From contig JAJZAM010000006.1 of the NCBI GenBank assembly GCA_021799445.1, forward strand, positions 1 through 42,454: DNA of 42,454 bases. The letters are read 5' to 3'. This DNA comes from Actinomycetes bacterium. Lineage in GTDB: Bacteria > Actinomycetota > Acidimicrobiia > Acidimicrobiales > Palsa-688. Under the pieces are notes generated by a model. It saw only the letters and a program-made list of their open reading frames with translations, searched no databases and had not been told where the DNA came from. Below, in pieces: positions 17,404-24,875 of the stretch (positions are counted from its first letter, which is position 1; each line of letters starts with the position of its first letter). The translations under genes were made by a program, and so were the position numbers.

Positions 17404-19028
17404 CGAATCTCCTTCCTGCCTTCGAGCATCCCCCAGCCGTGATCTTATAGCGGTAACGCTGGAGGGCACCCGGCACGGTGCCGTGGATGCTTGGAAGGAG
17501 ATCCGATGGTGACTGCCCAGGAAGAGACCGACACCTTCGCCAAGGCCGGCGCCAGCTTCGAGGAGATGCTCTGTTGGCTCGAAGGGACCGAGTCGGCAGC
17601 TCTCACCCACGCGGAGCTCGAGGACCAGGTGGAGCGACGCGGCAGCGAGGTGCAACGCCTCATGTTCCAAGATCACCTGGACCTGCGCGCCCTTCGCGAG
17701 GACCGCGTCCGGGTCGTGGACGCTGTGGGGATCGTGCATGCGAGCGTGGAGCCCGCCCATGGCCGCCAGCTCTCGACGGTCGTTGGCACCGTGAGCGTCA
17801 GCCGCCTCGCCTACCGCCAGCTCGGACCCTCTAATCTGCACCCCGCCGCCGGCGTCTTGAACCTGCCGGTCGAGCTGCACTCGCACGGCCTGCGCCGATT
17901 GGCCGCGATCGAGTCGACCCGAGGATCCTTCGACGACGCCAGCGCGGCCATCGAACGATCGACTGGGGTAGCTGTCGCCAAGCGCCAAGTGGAGTCCCTC
18001 ACCGCCGCCGCAGCCGACGTCGAGGACTTCTACGCGCAGAGGGCCCCCGAGCCCGACACCAGCACCGACGTGGTGGTGATCTCCGTCGACGGCAAGGGGA
18101 TCGTCATGAGGCCCGACGCGCTGCGCGAAGCGACCGCGAAGGCAGCCTCCGCGGCGACCCGAAGGCTCGAGACCCGCCTGTCCAAGGGCGAGAAGCGCTA
18201 CCGAAAGCGGATGGCCGAGGTGGGTGCGGTCTACGACCTCGAGCCCGTAGCCCGCAGCGCCGCCGACGTGCTCGCCTCCAAGCACGACGACAGCGCGTCA
18301 GCGCCACCTGCACCCAAGGCCACCGGCAAGTGGGTGACCGCGAGTGTGGCCGAAGACGCCGCAGAGGTGGTCGCCCGTGTCTTTGACGAGGCAGAGCGGC
18401 GTGACCCAGGGCACCAGCGGTGTTGGGTAGCGCTCGTCGATGGTAACAACCATCAGATCGACCGTATCAACGCAGAAGCTGAGAACCGCGAGCTGACCGT
18501 CACCGTCCTCGTTGATCTGATCCACGTCATGGAGTACATCTGGTCGGCCGCGTGGTGCTTCTTCGCCCAAGGGGACCAGGCCGCGGAGGACTGGGTGCGC
18601 GCCAAGACCCTCGCCGTGCTCGAAGGCAACGCCCGTGATGTCGCCGCAGGGATCCGACGGAGAGCCAGCACCGCCCGCCTCACCAAGGCGAAGCGCAAGA
18701 ACGCCGACGCGTGTGCCACCTACCTGACCAACAAGGCTCCCTACTTCGACTACCCCAGCGCGTTGGCGGCCGGGTGGCCCATCGCCACGGGGATCATCGA
18801 AGGGACGTGTCGCTACCTTGTCGCTGACCGAATGGACATCACCGGCGCCCGCTGGTCGGTCGACGGCGCCGAAGCGGTTCTCAAGCTACGGGCCATACAA
18901 GCCAACGGCGACTTCAACGACTACTGGTGCTTCCATCTCGACCACGAGCGACAACGAGTCCACGAAACCCGCTACGCGGGCGGGGTCATTCCCCTCGCGG
19001 CGTAGGTCACTCCTGTAGCGCCGCACCC
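17241..19028 (+). mobile_element. ISKra4-type insertion sequence, 1788 bp, complete
   Basis: Both ends are defined by the sequence. The left end begins GGGCGCGGCGCTGTAGGAG and the right end, read inward, begins GGGTGCGGCGCTACAGGAG. They form imperfect inverted repeats of about 22 bp (17241-17262 and 19007-19028) with three differences. A 9-bp direct duplication flanks the element. It carries one intact transposase gene and, on the other strand near the left end, a short truncated passenger frame. The ends starting GGG, the transposase family and the length agree with what I recall of the ISKra4 family. The perfect target duplication and intact transposase point to a recent insertion. Confidence 0.95.
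17506..19005 (+). CDS. ISKra4-family transposase
   Basis: A 499-residue transposase that fills most of the 1788-bp element. ATG at 17506 is preceded by AAGGAG with a 6-nt gap. The C-terminal half carries the family hallmarks: VALVDGNNHQI with the central Asp, LIDLIHVMEYIW-like sequence (LVDLIHVMEYIWSAAWCFF), and near the end ATGIIEGTCRYLVADRMDIT followed by GARWSVDGAEAVLKLRA. These correspond to the DDE-type catalytic core of the ISKra4/ISAzba1 group. The frame is intact and the element has both ends, so it is likely still mobile. The preceding 265 bp of the element hold only the truncated passenger frame on the other strand. Confidence 0.95.
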   Translation: MVTAQEETDTFAKAGASFEEMLCWLEGTESAALTHAELEDQVERRGSEVQRLMFQDHLDLRALREDRVRVVDAVGIVHASVEPAHGRQLSTVVGTVSVSRLAYRQLGPSNLHPAAGVLNLPVELHSHGLRRLAAIESTRGSFDDASAAIERSTGVAVAKRQVESLTAAAADVEDFYAQRAPEPDTSTDVVVISVDGKGIVMRPDALREATAKAASAATRRLETRLSKGEKRYRKRMAEVGAVYDLEPVARSAADVLASKHDDSASAPPAPKATGKWVTASVAEDAAEVVARVFDEAERRDPGHQRCWVALVDGNNHQIDRINAEAENRELTVTVLVDLIHVMEYIWSAAWCFFAQGDQAAEDWVRAKTLAVLEGNARDVAAGIRRRASTARLTKAKRKNADACATYLTNKAPYFDYPSALAAGWPIATGIIEGTCRYLVADRMDITGARWSVDGAEAVLKLRAIQANGDFNDYWCFHLDHERQRVHETRYAGGVIPLAA

Positions 19029-19037
19029 ATCTGAATT
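19029..19037 (+). repeat. Target site duplication, right copy (ATCTGAATT)
   Basis: Exact repeat of 17232-17240, immediately after the right end of the IS; the VOC gene continues from here. Confidence 0.95.
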
Positions 19038-19450
19038 TCAAAGGTAACGCAGAGGATGCCTTCGAGTTCTACCGTCGCGTCTTCGGTACCGAATACATCG
19101 GAGAGATCCAAAGGATGGGCGAGGTCCCCTTCGACGCGAGCGGCCCGTCGCTGTCAGAGGACGAGAAGCAGATGGTGATGCACGTCGAGCTTCCGATCCT
19201 CGACGGACATGTGATCATGGCAACCGACATGCTCGAGTCGCTGGGCCCCGAGCTACGGATCGGCAACAACACGACGATCAACTTTGAGCCCGAAACCCTC
19301 GAAGAGACGAGGCGGCTTTACGACGCCCTGTCGGAAGGCTCGGCCGAAGGGGCTCCGCTAACCAAGATGTTCTGGGGTACTACCTGGGGAACCTGCCTCG
19401 ATCGTTTCGGTGTCCGCTGGATGTTCAACTTCAACCCGGCCACCGCGTAA
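19029..19450 (+). pseudogene. VOC/PhnB-like protein, 3' part cut off by the IS
   Basis: The remaining 130 or so codons of the interrupted gene. The translation (GNAEDAFEFYRRVFGTEYIG, then FDASGPSLSEDEKQMVMHVE, GHVIMATDM, NTTINFEPETLEETRRLYDAL, and MFWGTTWGTCLDRFGVRWMFNF at the end) is typical of PhnB-like members of the vicinal-oxygen-chelate superfamily. These are small proteins of about 140 residues, often of unknown substrate. The frame is otherwise undamaged, so the IS is the only lesion. A shorter protein from an internal ATG at 19115 would lack the first beta-alpha-beta unit and is unlikely to work. Confidence 0.9.
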
Positions 19451-19485
19451 CGCGCTTGTCCGGTCTTTTTAGGTCAGGAGGATAT

Positions 19486-19844
19486 ATGACGGGCGTGCAA
19501 GTCTCGGTGGCACCCAGAAGGGCGCTTTCGTACTGAGCGCCGGCGGGCGGCGTAAGACGTGGGAGGTGACTGCGGTCTGCGCTTTAAGAGTTGGGACGTC
19601 TACGACGTGGTGGCTCCCGCCGGGGCCTCGATGAGACGCTGCAGCCTGGTAGTTCCGGCGTGTCTAGCGGCTCCGGTCTTCGGACACCGATCCAGACACG
19701 GTCTTTCCGGGTGTCGAAGACGCGATTTCGCTCATGTCGATCGACCCTGGAGAGTCCGGGGAGGAGCTTCAAGAGGCTCTCGCCGCCAGGCGCCTGCAGG
19801 CCACTTGGGACGCGGTGCTTGCCGACGAGAGGCGAACGGGGTAG
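19486..19844 (+). pseudogene. Sialidase/Asp-box protein remnant, frameshifted and fused to gcvPB tail
   Basis: ATG at 19486 follows AGGAGG. Read with several frameshifts the sequence gives MTGVQVSV, then GTQKGAFVLSAGGRRKTWEVT (one base lost), then FKSWDVYDVVA, and later PDTVFPGVEDAISL and IDPGESGEELQ. These match in order the N-terminal blades of the WD40/BNR-type glycosyl hydrolase (exo-sialidase-like) proteins common in actinobacteria (pattern GTRKGxFxL..W.V.GP.F..W.VY, then PDTxYAGVE.A.LFRS.DGG.SW.EL). From 19773 the frame continues directly into the duplicated gcvPB C-terminus and its stop codon. The gene is therefore decayed and chimeric. Family identity rests on my recollection of the motif pattern. 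Confidence 0.65.
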
Positions 19845-19845
19845 G
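19773..19845 (+). repeat. 73-bp repeat, copy 2 (gcvPB 3'-end copy)
   Basis: Identical to 695-767 except at 19820. It ends at the same base after the stop codon (TAGG) and is joined in frame to the sialidase-like remnant. Confidence 0.95.
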
Positions 19846-19911
19846 GAAGAGCGCGCAAGTCCGCCTGCTGCTTGAGCGGATCGGCATGCCCTGTGCGCAG
19901 GTGAACGCCTC

Positions 19912-21069
19912 GTGTTAGATGCGTCCTCGATTCGGATGATACCCGGTTGGGTAAGACCAACGTTTGTGAGCTTGTTGGGAGTAGCCATTATGGTGGCGTC
20001 CGCCCTAGTCGGCTTGGCTGCCGCCGAGATCGTAGGCTGGCTGGCGCGCACAGCGGAGGCGAAGGCGGCCAAGTTACGCTCGCGGTCTCCTAGCCCTTCG
20101 GCGGGGACGTCCGAGAGTCGCCCACGGCGGCCGGACAGCGGCGCTAAGTGGCTGGGCGCCTATCTGGGCGTGCTGTTAGGCCCGCTGCGAGCGATCATGC
20201 CGCTAATCGCTATGGGAGTAGCCGTTGGCGCCGTGGGTCTGACCTCGCACCAGCTGTCCTTAGCGTTGCACGCCCTTTTCATCGCGTTGGTTGTCGCGCT
20301 GGGATGGTTGCTCGCCAGGGTCGCCCGGGTGGGTGAGCTGTGGCTTTCAGACCATTTCGACCTGTCTCAGTCCGACAACCTGCGAGCCCGGCAGGCACGG
20401 ACGCAGATGAAGATCCTCCGCCGAGTTCTTAACGTCTTGATCAGCCTGCTCGTCGTTTCTATTTGTCTGCTCAGTTTTCCTGAGGTGCGCTCTGCTGGCG
20501 CCGGGCTTCTCGCAAGTGCCGGCATCTTGGGGATCGTGGCCGGGCTGGCAGCCAAGCCGATCGCAACGAACGTGCTCGCCGGCCTGCAGCTGGCGTTGAC
20601 GCAGCCGATTCGCGTTGACGACGTCGTCGTCGTCGACGGACACTGGGGTCGCATCGAGGAGCTCTACCTGACCTACGTCGTGGTTAGGGTGTGGGATCTT
20701 CGCCGCCTGGTCGTGCCGATCTCGTATTTCATCGAGAACCCGTTCGAGAACTGGACATACCGCAGCTCGAAAGTGCTCGGCTGGGCGCACCTCGAGGTGG
20801 ACTATTCGACGCCGGTCGCCGAGGTTAGGCGCGAACTCGAGCGGCTCGTCCGAGGATCGCCTGACTGGGACGGAGACGTTGTCGTCCTGCAGGTCACCGG
20901 CGCTGGGCCTTCGACCATTCAGCTGCGGGCGCTGATGAGCGCCGCCGACTCCAGCGCCAGCTGGAACTTGCAATGCCAGGTGCGCGAAGGCCTGATCTCG
21001 TGGTTGCAGGAAAACCATCCCGGAGCACTTCCCCGACTCAGAACGGAACTGTCCTCTCCGGCGAGATGA
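19912..21069 (+). CDS. MscS-family mechanosensitive ion channel
   Basis: A 385-residue membrane channel of the small-conductance mechanosensitive family, which opens under membrane tension to release solutes during osmotic downshock. Hydrophobic helices lie at about 15-40, 78-105, 112-135 and 168-190. The pore-lining TM3 region is ASAGILGIVAGLAAKPIATNVLAGLQLAL, seen here in adjoining parts (about residues 203-230). The beta domain follows with QPIRVDDVVVVDGHWGRIEE, TYVVVRVWDLRRLVVPI and YFIENPFENWT. The GTG start at 19912 lacks a strong ribosome-binding site, and an ATG at 19936 is a possible alternative. The gene stands alone between pseudogene debris and the BlaI/M56 pair. Confidence 0.93.
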   Translation: MLDASSIRMIPGWVRPTFVSLLGVAIMVASALVGLAAAEIVGWLARTAEAKAAKLRSRSPSPSAGTSESRPRRPDSGAKWLGAYLGVLLGPLRAIMPLIAMGVAVGAVGLTSHQLSLALHALFIALVVALGWLLARVARVGELWLSDHFDLSQSDNLRARQARTQMKILRRVLNVLISLLVVSICLLSFPEVRSAGAGLLASAGILGIVAGLAAKPIATNVLAGLQLALTQPIRVDDVVVVDGHWGRIEELYLTYVVVRVWDLRRLVVPISYFIENPFENWTYRSSKVLGWAHLEVDYSTPVAEVRRELERLVRGSPDWDGDVVVLQVTGAGPSTIQLRALMSAADSSASWNLQCQVREGLISWLQENHPGALPRLRTELSSPAR

Positions 21070-21081
21070 CCGCTTTTGTCT

Positions 21082-21094
21082 GTAGTGTGGCTAC
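21082..21094. promoter_or_regulatory. Dyad upstream of blaI-like gene, candidate operator
   Basis: GTAG-TGTGG-CTAC, an inverted repeat 23-30 bp before the BlaI-type start. BlaI/MecI repressors bind such short dyads and usually autoregulate, so this is a plausible operator. Confidence 0.4.
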
Positions 21095-21119
21095 GACGGT
21101 TGAGTAGGAGGTTGTGGTG

Positions 21120-21497
21120 GTGAGACGGCTGGTGGCTGGTCGGCGGGTTGGTGCGTTGGAGTATGCGGTTCTGGTGGTGTTGTGGGATGGGGGCGGCTGG
21201 TTGAGCGGCCGGGAGGTGTGGGAACGCCTTGGTGATGAGAGCCGGGCTTATACGACGGTGATGACTATTCTGGGTCGTCTGGTGGATAAGGGGCTGGTGG
21301 AGCGGGGGGAGGGGGGCAGAGGTCATGTTTACCGGGCTGCGGGTGATGCTGATGAGTTGACGGCGCGGGCGATCAGTTCGCTGCTGGCTGCTACGGCGGA
21401 TCCCCGCTCGGCGTTGGCGCATTTCGTTGAGGGTCTTGATGATCCTGGGCTGGTGGCGGAGTTGGCGGACGTGGTGGACAGGGTGCGTCGAAGGTGA
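21120..21497 (+). CDS. BlaI/MecI/CopY-family transcriptional regulator
   Basis: A winged-helix repressor of about 125 residues. LEYAVLVVLWDGGGWLSGREVWERL and AYTTVMTILGRLVDKGLVER form the conserved helix-turn-helix and wing. The C-terminal part (AISSLLAATADPRSALAHFVEGL) is the dimerisation segment where M56-type proteases cleave. Three consecutive GTG codons (21114, 21117, 21120) follow AGGAGG at 21106-21111; the third has the best spacing (8 nt). The stop overlaps the M56 peptidase gene by 4 bp. In known pairs the membrane protease senses a signal, cleaves the repressor and releases target promoters. Likely targets here are its own operon and the adjacent CC-motif/thioredoxin operon (inference). 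Confidence 0.92.
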   Translation: MRRLVAGRRVGALEYAVLVVLWDGGGWLSGREVWERLGDESRAYTTVMTILGRLVDKGLVERGEGGRGHVYRAAGDADELTARAISSLLAATADPRSALAHFVEGLDDPGLVAELADVVDRVRRR

Positions 21498-22504
21498 CGG
21501 CGGCTTTGACGGGGGGTGGTTTGTTCGTTTTACTAGTGGTCCTGCCGGTCGTGATCGGCCGGTGGCGGGGGGTTTCGCCGAGGGTGGCGGCCGGGGCGTA
21601 CCTGGTGGATCTGGTGGGTTGGGGTTTGCTGCCTGCGGTGTGGTTGGCGTGTCTGGGCGGCACGGTCGGCTTGTGGCTGGCCGGTGTGCGCGTGGCGGGT
21701 GGCGGGTGCCTGATGGGGTTTTCGAAGGGTGAGTGGCAGCTGGCGGGCTACCTGCCTGCGGTGGGGGCGTTCGGGGTGTTGGTCTGGCACGGGGTTCGCC
21801 TTGCGGTGACGGCACGGCGCTGTGAACTGAGAGGTGTGGCGCTGGCCGGTTCGGCCCGTCTTGGCGTTAGCGGGGGTGGCTCGGTGTGGGTGGTTCCATC
21901 GGCGCAGCCGGCCGCGTTCGCGGGCGGCTTGTGGCGCTCCAGGGCTGTGGTGACGTCGGCTGTTTTGGCGCCTCTCGATGAAGTGGAACGCCGAGCGGTG
22001 TGTGAGCACGAGGCGGCGCATGTCCGCCTGGGCCATCCCAGAGTGCTGGTGGCCGGCGGGGCGGTGGCCGCGGCTTACGGTTGGTTGTCTCCGGTGGGTC
22101 GGGCGTGGGACGGGTTGCGCCGGGAACTGGAGGCGGCCGCCGATGACGAGGCTGTGGGGGTGGTGGGCCGGGCGGCGGTGATCTCAGCGCTGGCGCGGGT
22201 CGCGCTGCTCGCAGGGGGCGCGCCGACCGCCGCCGTGTCTGGTCGGGGGACGGTCGCTTTTGGCGATGTGGAGCATCTCCGCTACCGGATCGCTCGTCTG
22301 GAGGACGGTGGGGCTGTTCGGGCGGCGCCGACGGCGCTGGTGGGTTCGACAGCAGCTTTGGTGGTGTCGGTGATGGCTTGGTCGGCGTGCGTGCTGGCTG
22401 GAGCGGACGCGACGACCGTCGGTGTCGTCGCATGCGGCAGTGCTATCGCGGCGGTCGGGTTGCGGCCGACTTGGGCGTGGGGGCTTCGCATCGTAGGCCG
22501 CTAA
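21494..22504 (+). CDS. M56-family membrane metallopeptidase (BlaR1/MecR1-like protease part)
   Basis: A 336-residue integral membrane protease. Hydrophobic segments lie at about 5-20, 30-70, 85-105, 185-205 and at the C-terminus (about 280-330). The zinc motif is HEAAH (His172-Glu173-x-x-His176) within CEHEAAHVRLGHPRVL, and ELEAAADDEAV follows with the third ligand glutamate and the ADD triad typical of M56. No penicillin-binding sensor domain is attached, unlike BlaR1. The GTG start overlaps the BlaI-type gene (GTGA). It probably inactivates the BlaI-like repressor. Base composition in this pair is strikingly G/T-rich on the plus strand compared with neighbouring genes. Confidence 0.92.
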   Translation: MTAALTGGGLFVLLVVLPVVIGRWRGVSPRVAAGAYLVDLVGWGLLPAVWLACLGGTVGLWLAGVRVAGGGCLMGFSKGEWQLAGYLPAVGAFGVLVWHGVRLAVTARRCELRGVALAGSARLGVSGGGSVWVVPSAQPAAFAGGLWRSRAVVTSAVLAPLDEVERRAVCEHEAAHVRLGHPRVLVAGGAVAAAYGWLSPVGRAWDGLRRELEAAADDEAVGVVGRAAVISALARVALLAGGAPTAAVSGRGTVAFGDVEHLRYRIARLEDGGAVRAAPTALVGSTAALVVSVMAWSACVLAGADATTVGVVACGSAIAAVGLRPTWAWGLRIVGR

Positions 22505-22576
22505 CCGGCGGGGGGTTGGCTCGCGTCATCTCTCGGCGACTTTCCCGGAAGTGTAGGTCGATCCCACCGGCCCGAC

Positions 22577-22604
22577 TTGACTTGCTTTTACGGATATGTA
22601 GTAG
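22577..22604 (+). promoter_or_regulatory. Candidate promoter of the CC-motif/thioredoxin operon
   Basis: TTGACT and TAGTAG separated by 16 bp, about 80 bp before the first gene. The spacer contains TAC-GGATAT-GTA, a possible BlaI-type dyad. Confidence 0.5.
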
Positions 22605-22681
22605 GATTGTTGGTGGTTGGCGGTGGCTTGCCGGCTGAGTTCGACCTGCTGTCGGACTGTCGATTGTTTTAGGAGACTGTC

Positions 22682-22981
22682 ATGGCTTTACCCCAGGTCG
22701 ATCCCCGAGACGGTGTCGTGGGAACGCAGCCGGCACCGGCGGTCGGTCAGAAAAAGGATGGGCCGGGTGCTGCGATCTTGTTGGTGCTGGCCCCTCTGTT
22801 GTGTTGCGGGGGACCTTTGATTCTTGGGGTTCTGGCCACGGCCAGCGCAGCGACGTTGGGGACGCTCGGCGCGGTGGTAGGCGTGGTTCTCCTGGCTGGC
22901 GCCGCCGCTGTGTGGGCGCGCCGCCGTCGTCGGGCTGGGATGGGCTGCTGCCCGCCGGCGGGCGGGGCGTGGCGCCAGTGA
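22682..22981 (+). CDS. Small membrane protein with MerT-like CCxxP motif
   Basis: A 99-residue protein with two hydrophobic helices (about 29-55 and 58-78). The first contains LLCCGGPLILGVLATASAATLG. The vicinal cysteines followed by G-P-L resemble the CC-LGPL motif in the first helix of the mercuric ion transporter MerT, but the protein is shorter and a full MerT pattern is not present. The C-terminus has another CC pair (GCCPP). AGGAG lies 6 nt before the ATG. The stop overlaps the next gene as GTGA. It is first in an operon with another CC-motif membrane protein and thioredoxin-fold proteins, near merA, so a role in metal or thiol transport is plausible but unproven. Confidence 0.72.
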   Translation: MALPQVDPRDGVVGTQPAPAVGQKKDGPGAAILLVLAPLLCCGGPLILGVLATASAATLGTLGAVVGVVLLAGAAAVWARRRRRAGMGCCPPAGGAWRQ

Positions 22982-23601
22982 GCGCACCGACTGTTCGCCG
23001 GGAGCGTCGGGGTGCTCTTGGCGGGGCGTTAGTCGAGGTGCTCGGCTCGCCGGGCCGCCTAGCCGGTTTTGCAGGGATGACCGCCGTGGTGGCTTTGTTG
23101 TACACGATCCTGCTGCCGTTCGATTACACGCAGCGTTTCGAGCTGGCGAACTGGGACTACCTCAGCGTTGATCTGATTGTCTGGGCGGTAGTTCTGGGCT
23201 CTGGGATGGCGTTGGTGGCCAGCGTGCAGGTTTACGCGATGCGCCGTGTCGCGCGGGCCCGTGCGGCAGCTGGCACTGCCGGCGGGATAGCTTTCGTCGC
23301 CAGCCTGCTGCCGAGCTTTTTGTGTTGCACGCCTATCATTCCTAGCTTCCTCGCCTTCGTCGGCGTGTCAGGGATCGGTTTGTATGACACTACCGGCACC
23401 GTGCAGCATTTCTTTGCCGTCCATCAGACCGAGTTCCTCGCTGCCAGCATGGCTGTGTTGGTGCTCGCCGGCTGGTGGGGTTTGCGCAAGGTGGCGACCG
23501 CCGCCTGCCTATCCGAGGAGGGCTGCGAGATCGACAGCTCATCCGAGTCGCAGACCCCGGTGGGGTGCGCCGAGCCGGTCGAGGAAGGAGCTCTGCTGTG
23601 A
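22978..23601 (+). CDS. Membrane protein with LCCTP motif, possible metal transporter
   Basis: A protein of about 207 residues starting at GTG 22978, which overlaps the preceding stop. Four likely membrane helices lie at about 27-50, 60-85, 100-135 and 145-165. The third contains LPSFLCCTPIIPSFLAFVGV, whose CC-T-P recalls the cysteine motif of MerF-type transporters (CCFTP). The C-terminal tail has two more cysteines (CLSEEGCE). The stop overlaps the next gene (GTGA), with AAGGAG placed to serve that start. I do not recognise an exact family. The shared design with the first gene suggests that the two act together at the membrane. Confidence 0.7.
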   Translation: MSAPTVRRERRGALGGALVEVLGSPGRLAGFAGMTAVVALLYTILLPFDYTQRFELANWDYLSVDLIVWAVVLGSGMALVASVQVYAMRRVARARAAAGTAGGIAFVASLLPSFLCCTPIIPSFLAFVGVSGIGLYDTTGTVQHFFAVHQTEFLAASMAVLVLAGWWGLRKVATAACLSEEGCEIDSSSESQTPVGCAEPVEEGALL

Positions 23602-24245
23602 ACCAGACCCGCACTACCCGCCAGGCGGGATCGGCCCGAGCCCGCCGTCAGGCGGCCGAAGCAGCCGCACGGAGGCGGCGGCGTTGGGGTTTCGGGGGTG
23701 CCGGGCTGGCCGTGCTTGTGATCGGCGGCGTGGTCGTCGGCCTGCACTACAGCGCGCGGTCCGCGACCCAAGCCGGTACGGCCGGGGCGGCAATTCCACC
23801 AGCAGGCCAGGCGGCGCCGCCTGGCACCTTCACCACACTGGCCGGCCAGAACGTCAACGTGGCCTCTCTCGTGGGTCAGCCCACCTTGTTGTGGTTCGTA
23901 TCGACGTGGTGCTCGTCGTGCCAGGCCGGCACCCAGGCGATGGCCCAGAACCTCGCCGAGCTGCACGCTGACGGGGTCAGAGTCGACGAGGTAGAGCTCT
24001 ACGCCGACCTCGGCCAGTCCGGCCCGTCGATGGGCTCCTTCGCGAAAGCTCTCGCCGGGGCGCAATACGGCAACCCGGCGTGGACTTTCGGCGTGTCGTC
24101 ACCTGGCCTGACCCGCACCTACGACCCGCAGAGCTACCTCGACATCTACTATCTGCTCAACGCCAAAGGCCAGATCGACTACGTGAACAGCTCCCCGGCA
24201 TCCACCATGCCCCAGCTGCTCGCGGCGGCCGGCAAGATCGCGTGA
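23598..24245 (+). CDS. Membrane-anchored thioredoxin-fold protein (TlpA-like), CSSC active site
   Basis: A 215-residue protein beginning at GTG 23598 (AAGGAG 7 nt upstream). A basic N-terminus and one membrane helix (about 36-55) place the rest outside the cytoplasm. The thioredoxin domain contains FTTLAGQNVNVASLVGQPTL in its first strands, then the active site WCSSC (Trp104, Cys105, Cys108), and ends STMPQLLAAAGKIA. It could reduce or shuttle thiols, or bind a soft metal, taking the place MerP has in classical mer operons (inference). The TGA stop is followed in the same frame by a second thioredoxin domain. Confidence 0.9.
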   Translation: MNQTRTTRQAGSARARRQAAEAAARRRRRWGFGGAGLAVLVIGGVVVGLHYSARSATQAGTAGAAIPPAGQAAPPGTFTTLAGQNVNVASLVGQPTLLWFVSTWCSSCQAGTQAMAQNLAELHADGVRVDEVELYADLGQSGPSMGSFAKALAGAQYGNPAWTFGVSSPGLTRTYDPQSYLDIYYLLNAKGQIDYVNSSPASTMPQLLAAAGKIA

Positions 24246-24875
24246 GCGTCGCCGAACCGCCCGCCGGCCGAGAGCCGGTCAACGGCAGCGAAACCCGGCC
24301 GGGCCGCTGCAGCTCCTGCTGGGGCGCTTCCGTCGGCGGGGAAGGGGAGCACGGCGCCGCTAGCTCCGAACGGCACTTTCGTTACGCCGGCTGGTATCAC
24401 CGAGACGGTGGCGTCGTTTCGTGGGGAGCCGACCATGGTGTGGTTCGTGATCGGCGGTTGTGCCAGCTGCGAGGCGAGCATCCCAGCTGTCGCCGGGCAC
24501 CTCGGCCAGGTCACCGGCGACGGTGTCAGGGTGGTCACCCTCGGCCTTTACGGGGCGTTCCCGGGCGGCGAAGCGGGCGCCGGCCAACTCGTCAGCTTCG
24601 GGAGGGCAGCCGCAGGCGGCAGCGTAAAGCGTCCGGGTTGGACGTGGGGGATGGCATCGGAATCCCTCTCCGTGGCTTATGACCCGACGGGCACCCCCGA
24701 CGTCTACATTCTCATTGGCCCCCGAGGGCACATCCGATACCGAAACAGCGTCCCTGCTTCAACGATGCCCCAGCTCCTCGCCGCCATCTCCGCGCTGGGC
24801 GGGCATTCTCAAACGACGGTGCCGACCCGTACCGAAGCGACCAGCGCCGCCAGCACGGAAGCGACCCTGCCGTGA
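24246..24875 (+). pseudogene. Second thioredoxin-fold domain, in frame after a TGA, no start codon
   Basis: The frame of the preceding gene stays open right after its TGA (24243-24245). It encodes an Ala/Pro-rich linker of about 35 residues and then a second TlpA-like domain: APNGTFVTPAGITETVASFR, MVWFVIGGCASCEAS, DVYILIGPRGHIRYRNS, and PASTMPQLLAAI, which parallels the first domain. The active-site Trp is replaced by Gly (GGCASC). There is no ATG or GTG before 24408, and starting at that GTG would remove the first strand and the membrane anchor. It is therefore either the second half of a tandem-domain protein made by stop readthrough or, more likely, the remnant of a fusion broken by a nonsense mutation. 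Confidence 0.65.

Noticed and set aside
17230-18285. Long minus-strand frame of 351 codons opposite the transposase
   Set aside because: It is a shadow of the transposase codons. Only its last 57 codons, which have a ribosome-binding site and lie outside the transposase, are kept.
20347-21018. Minus-strand frame opposite the MscS gene
   Set aside because: It mirrors conserved MscS motifs on the other strand and has no recognisable domain of its own.
20919-21815. Pro/His/Thr-rich minus-strand frame over blaI and M56
   Set aside because: Its low-complexity composition is the complement of the G/T-rich plus strand.
24243-24245. TGA as a selenocysteine codon
   Set aside because: It lies after the first thioredoxin domain, far from the CxxC site, and no SECIS-like hairpin or selenocysteine genes are visible.
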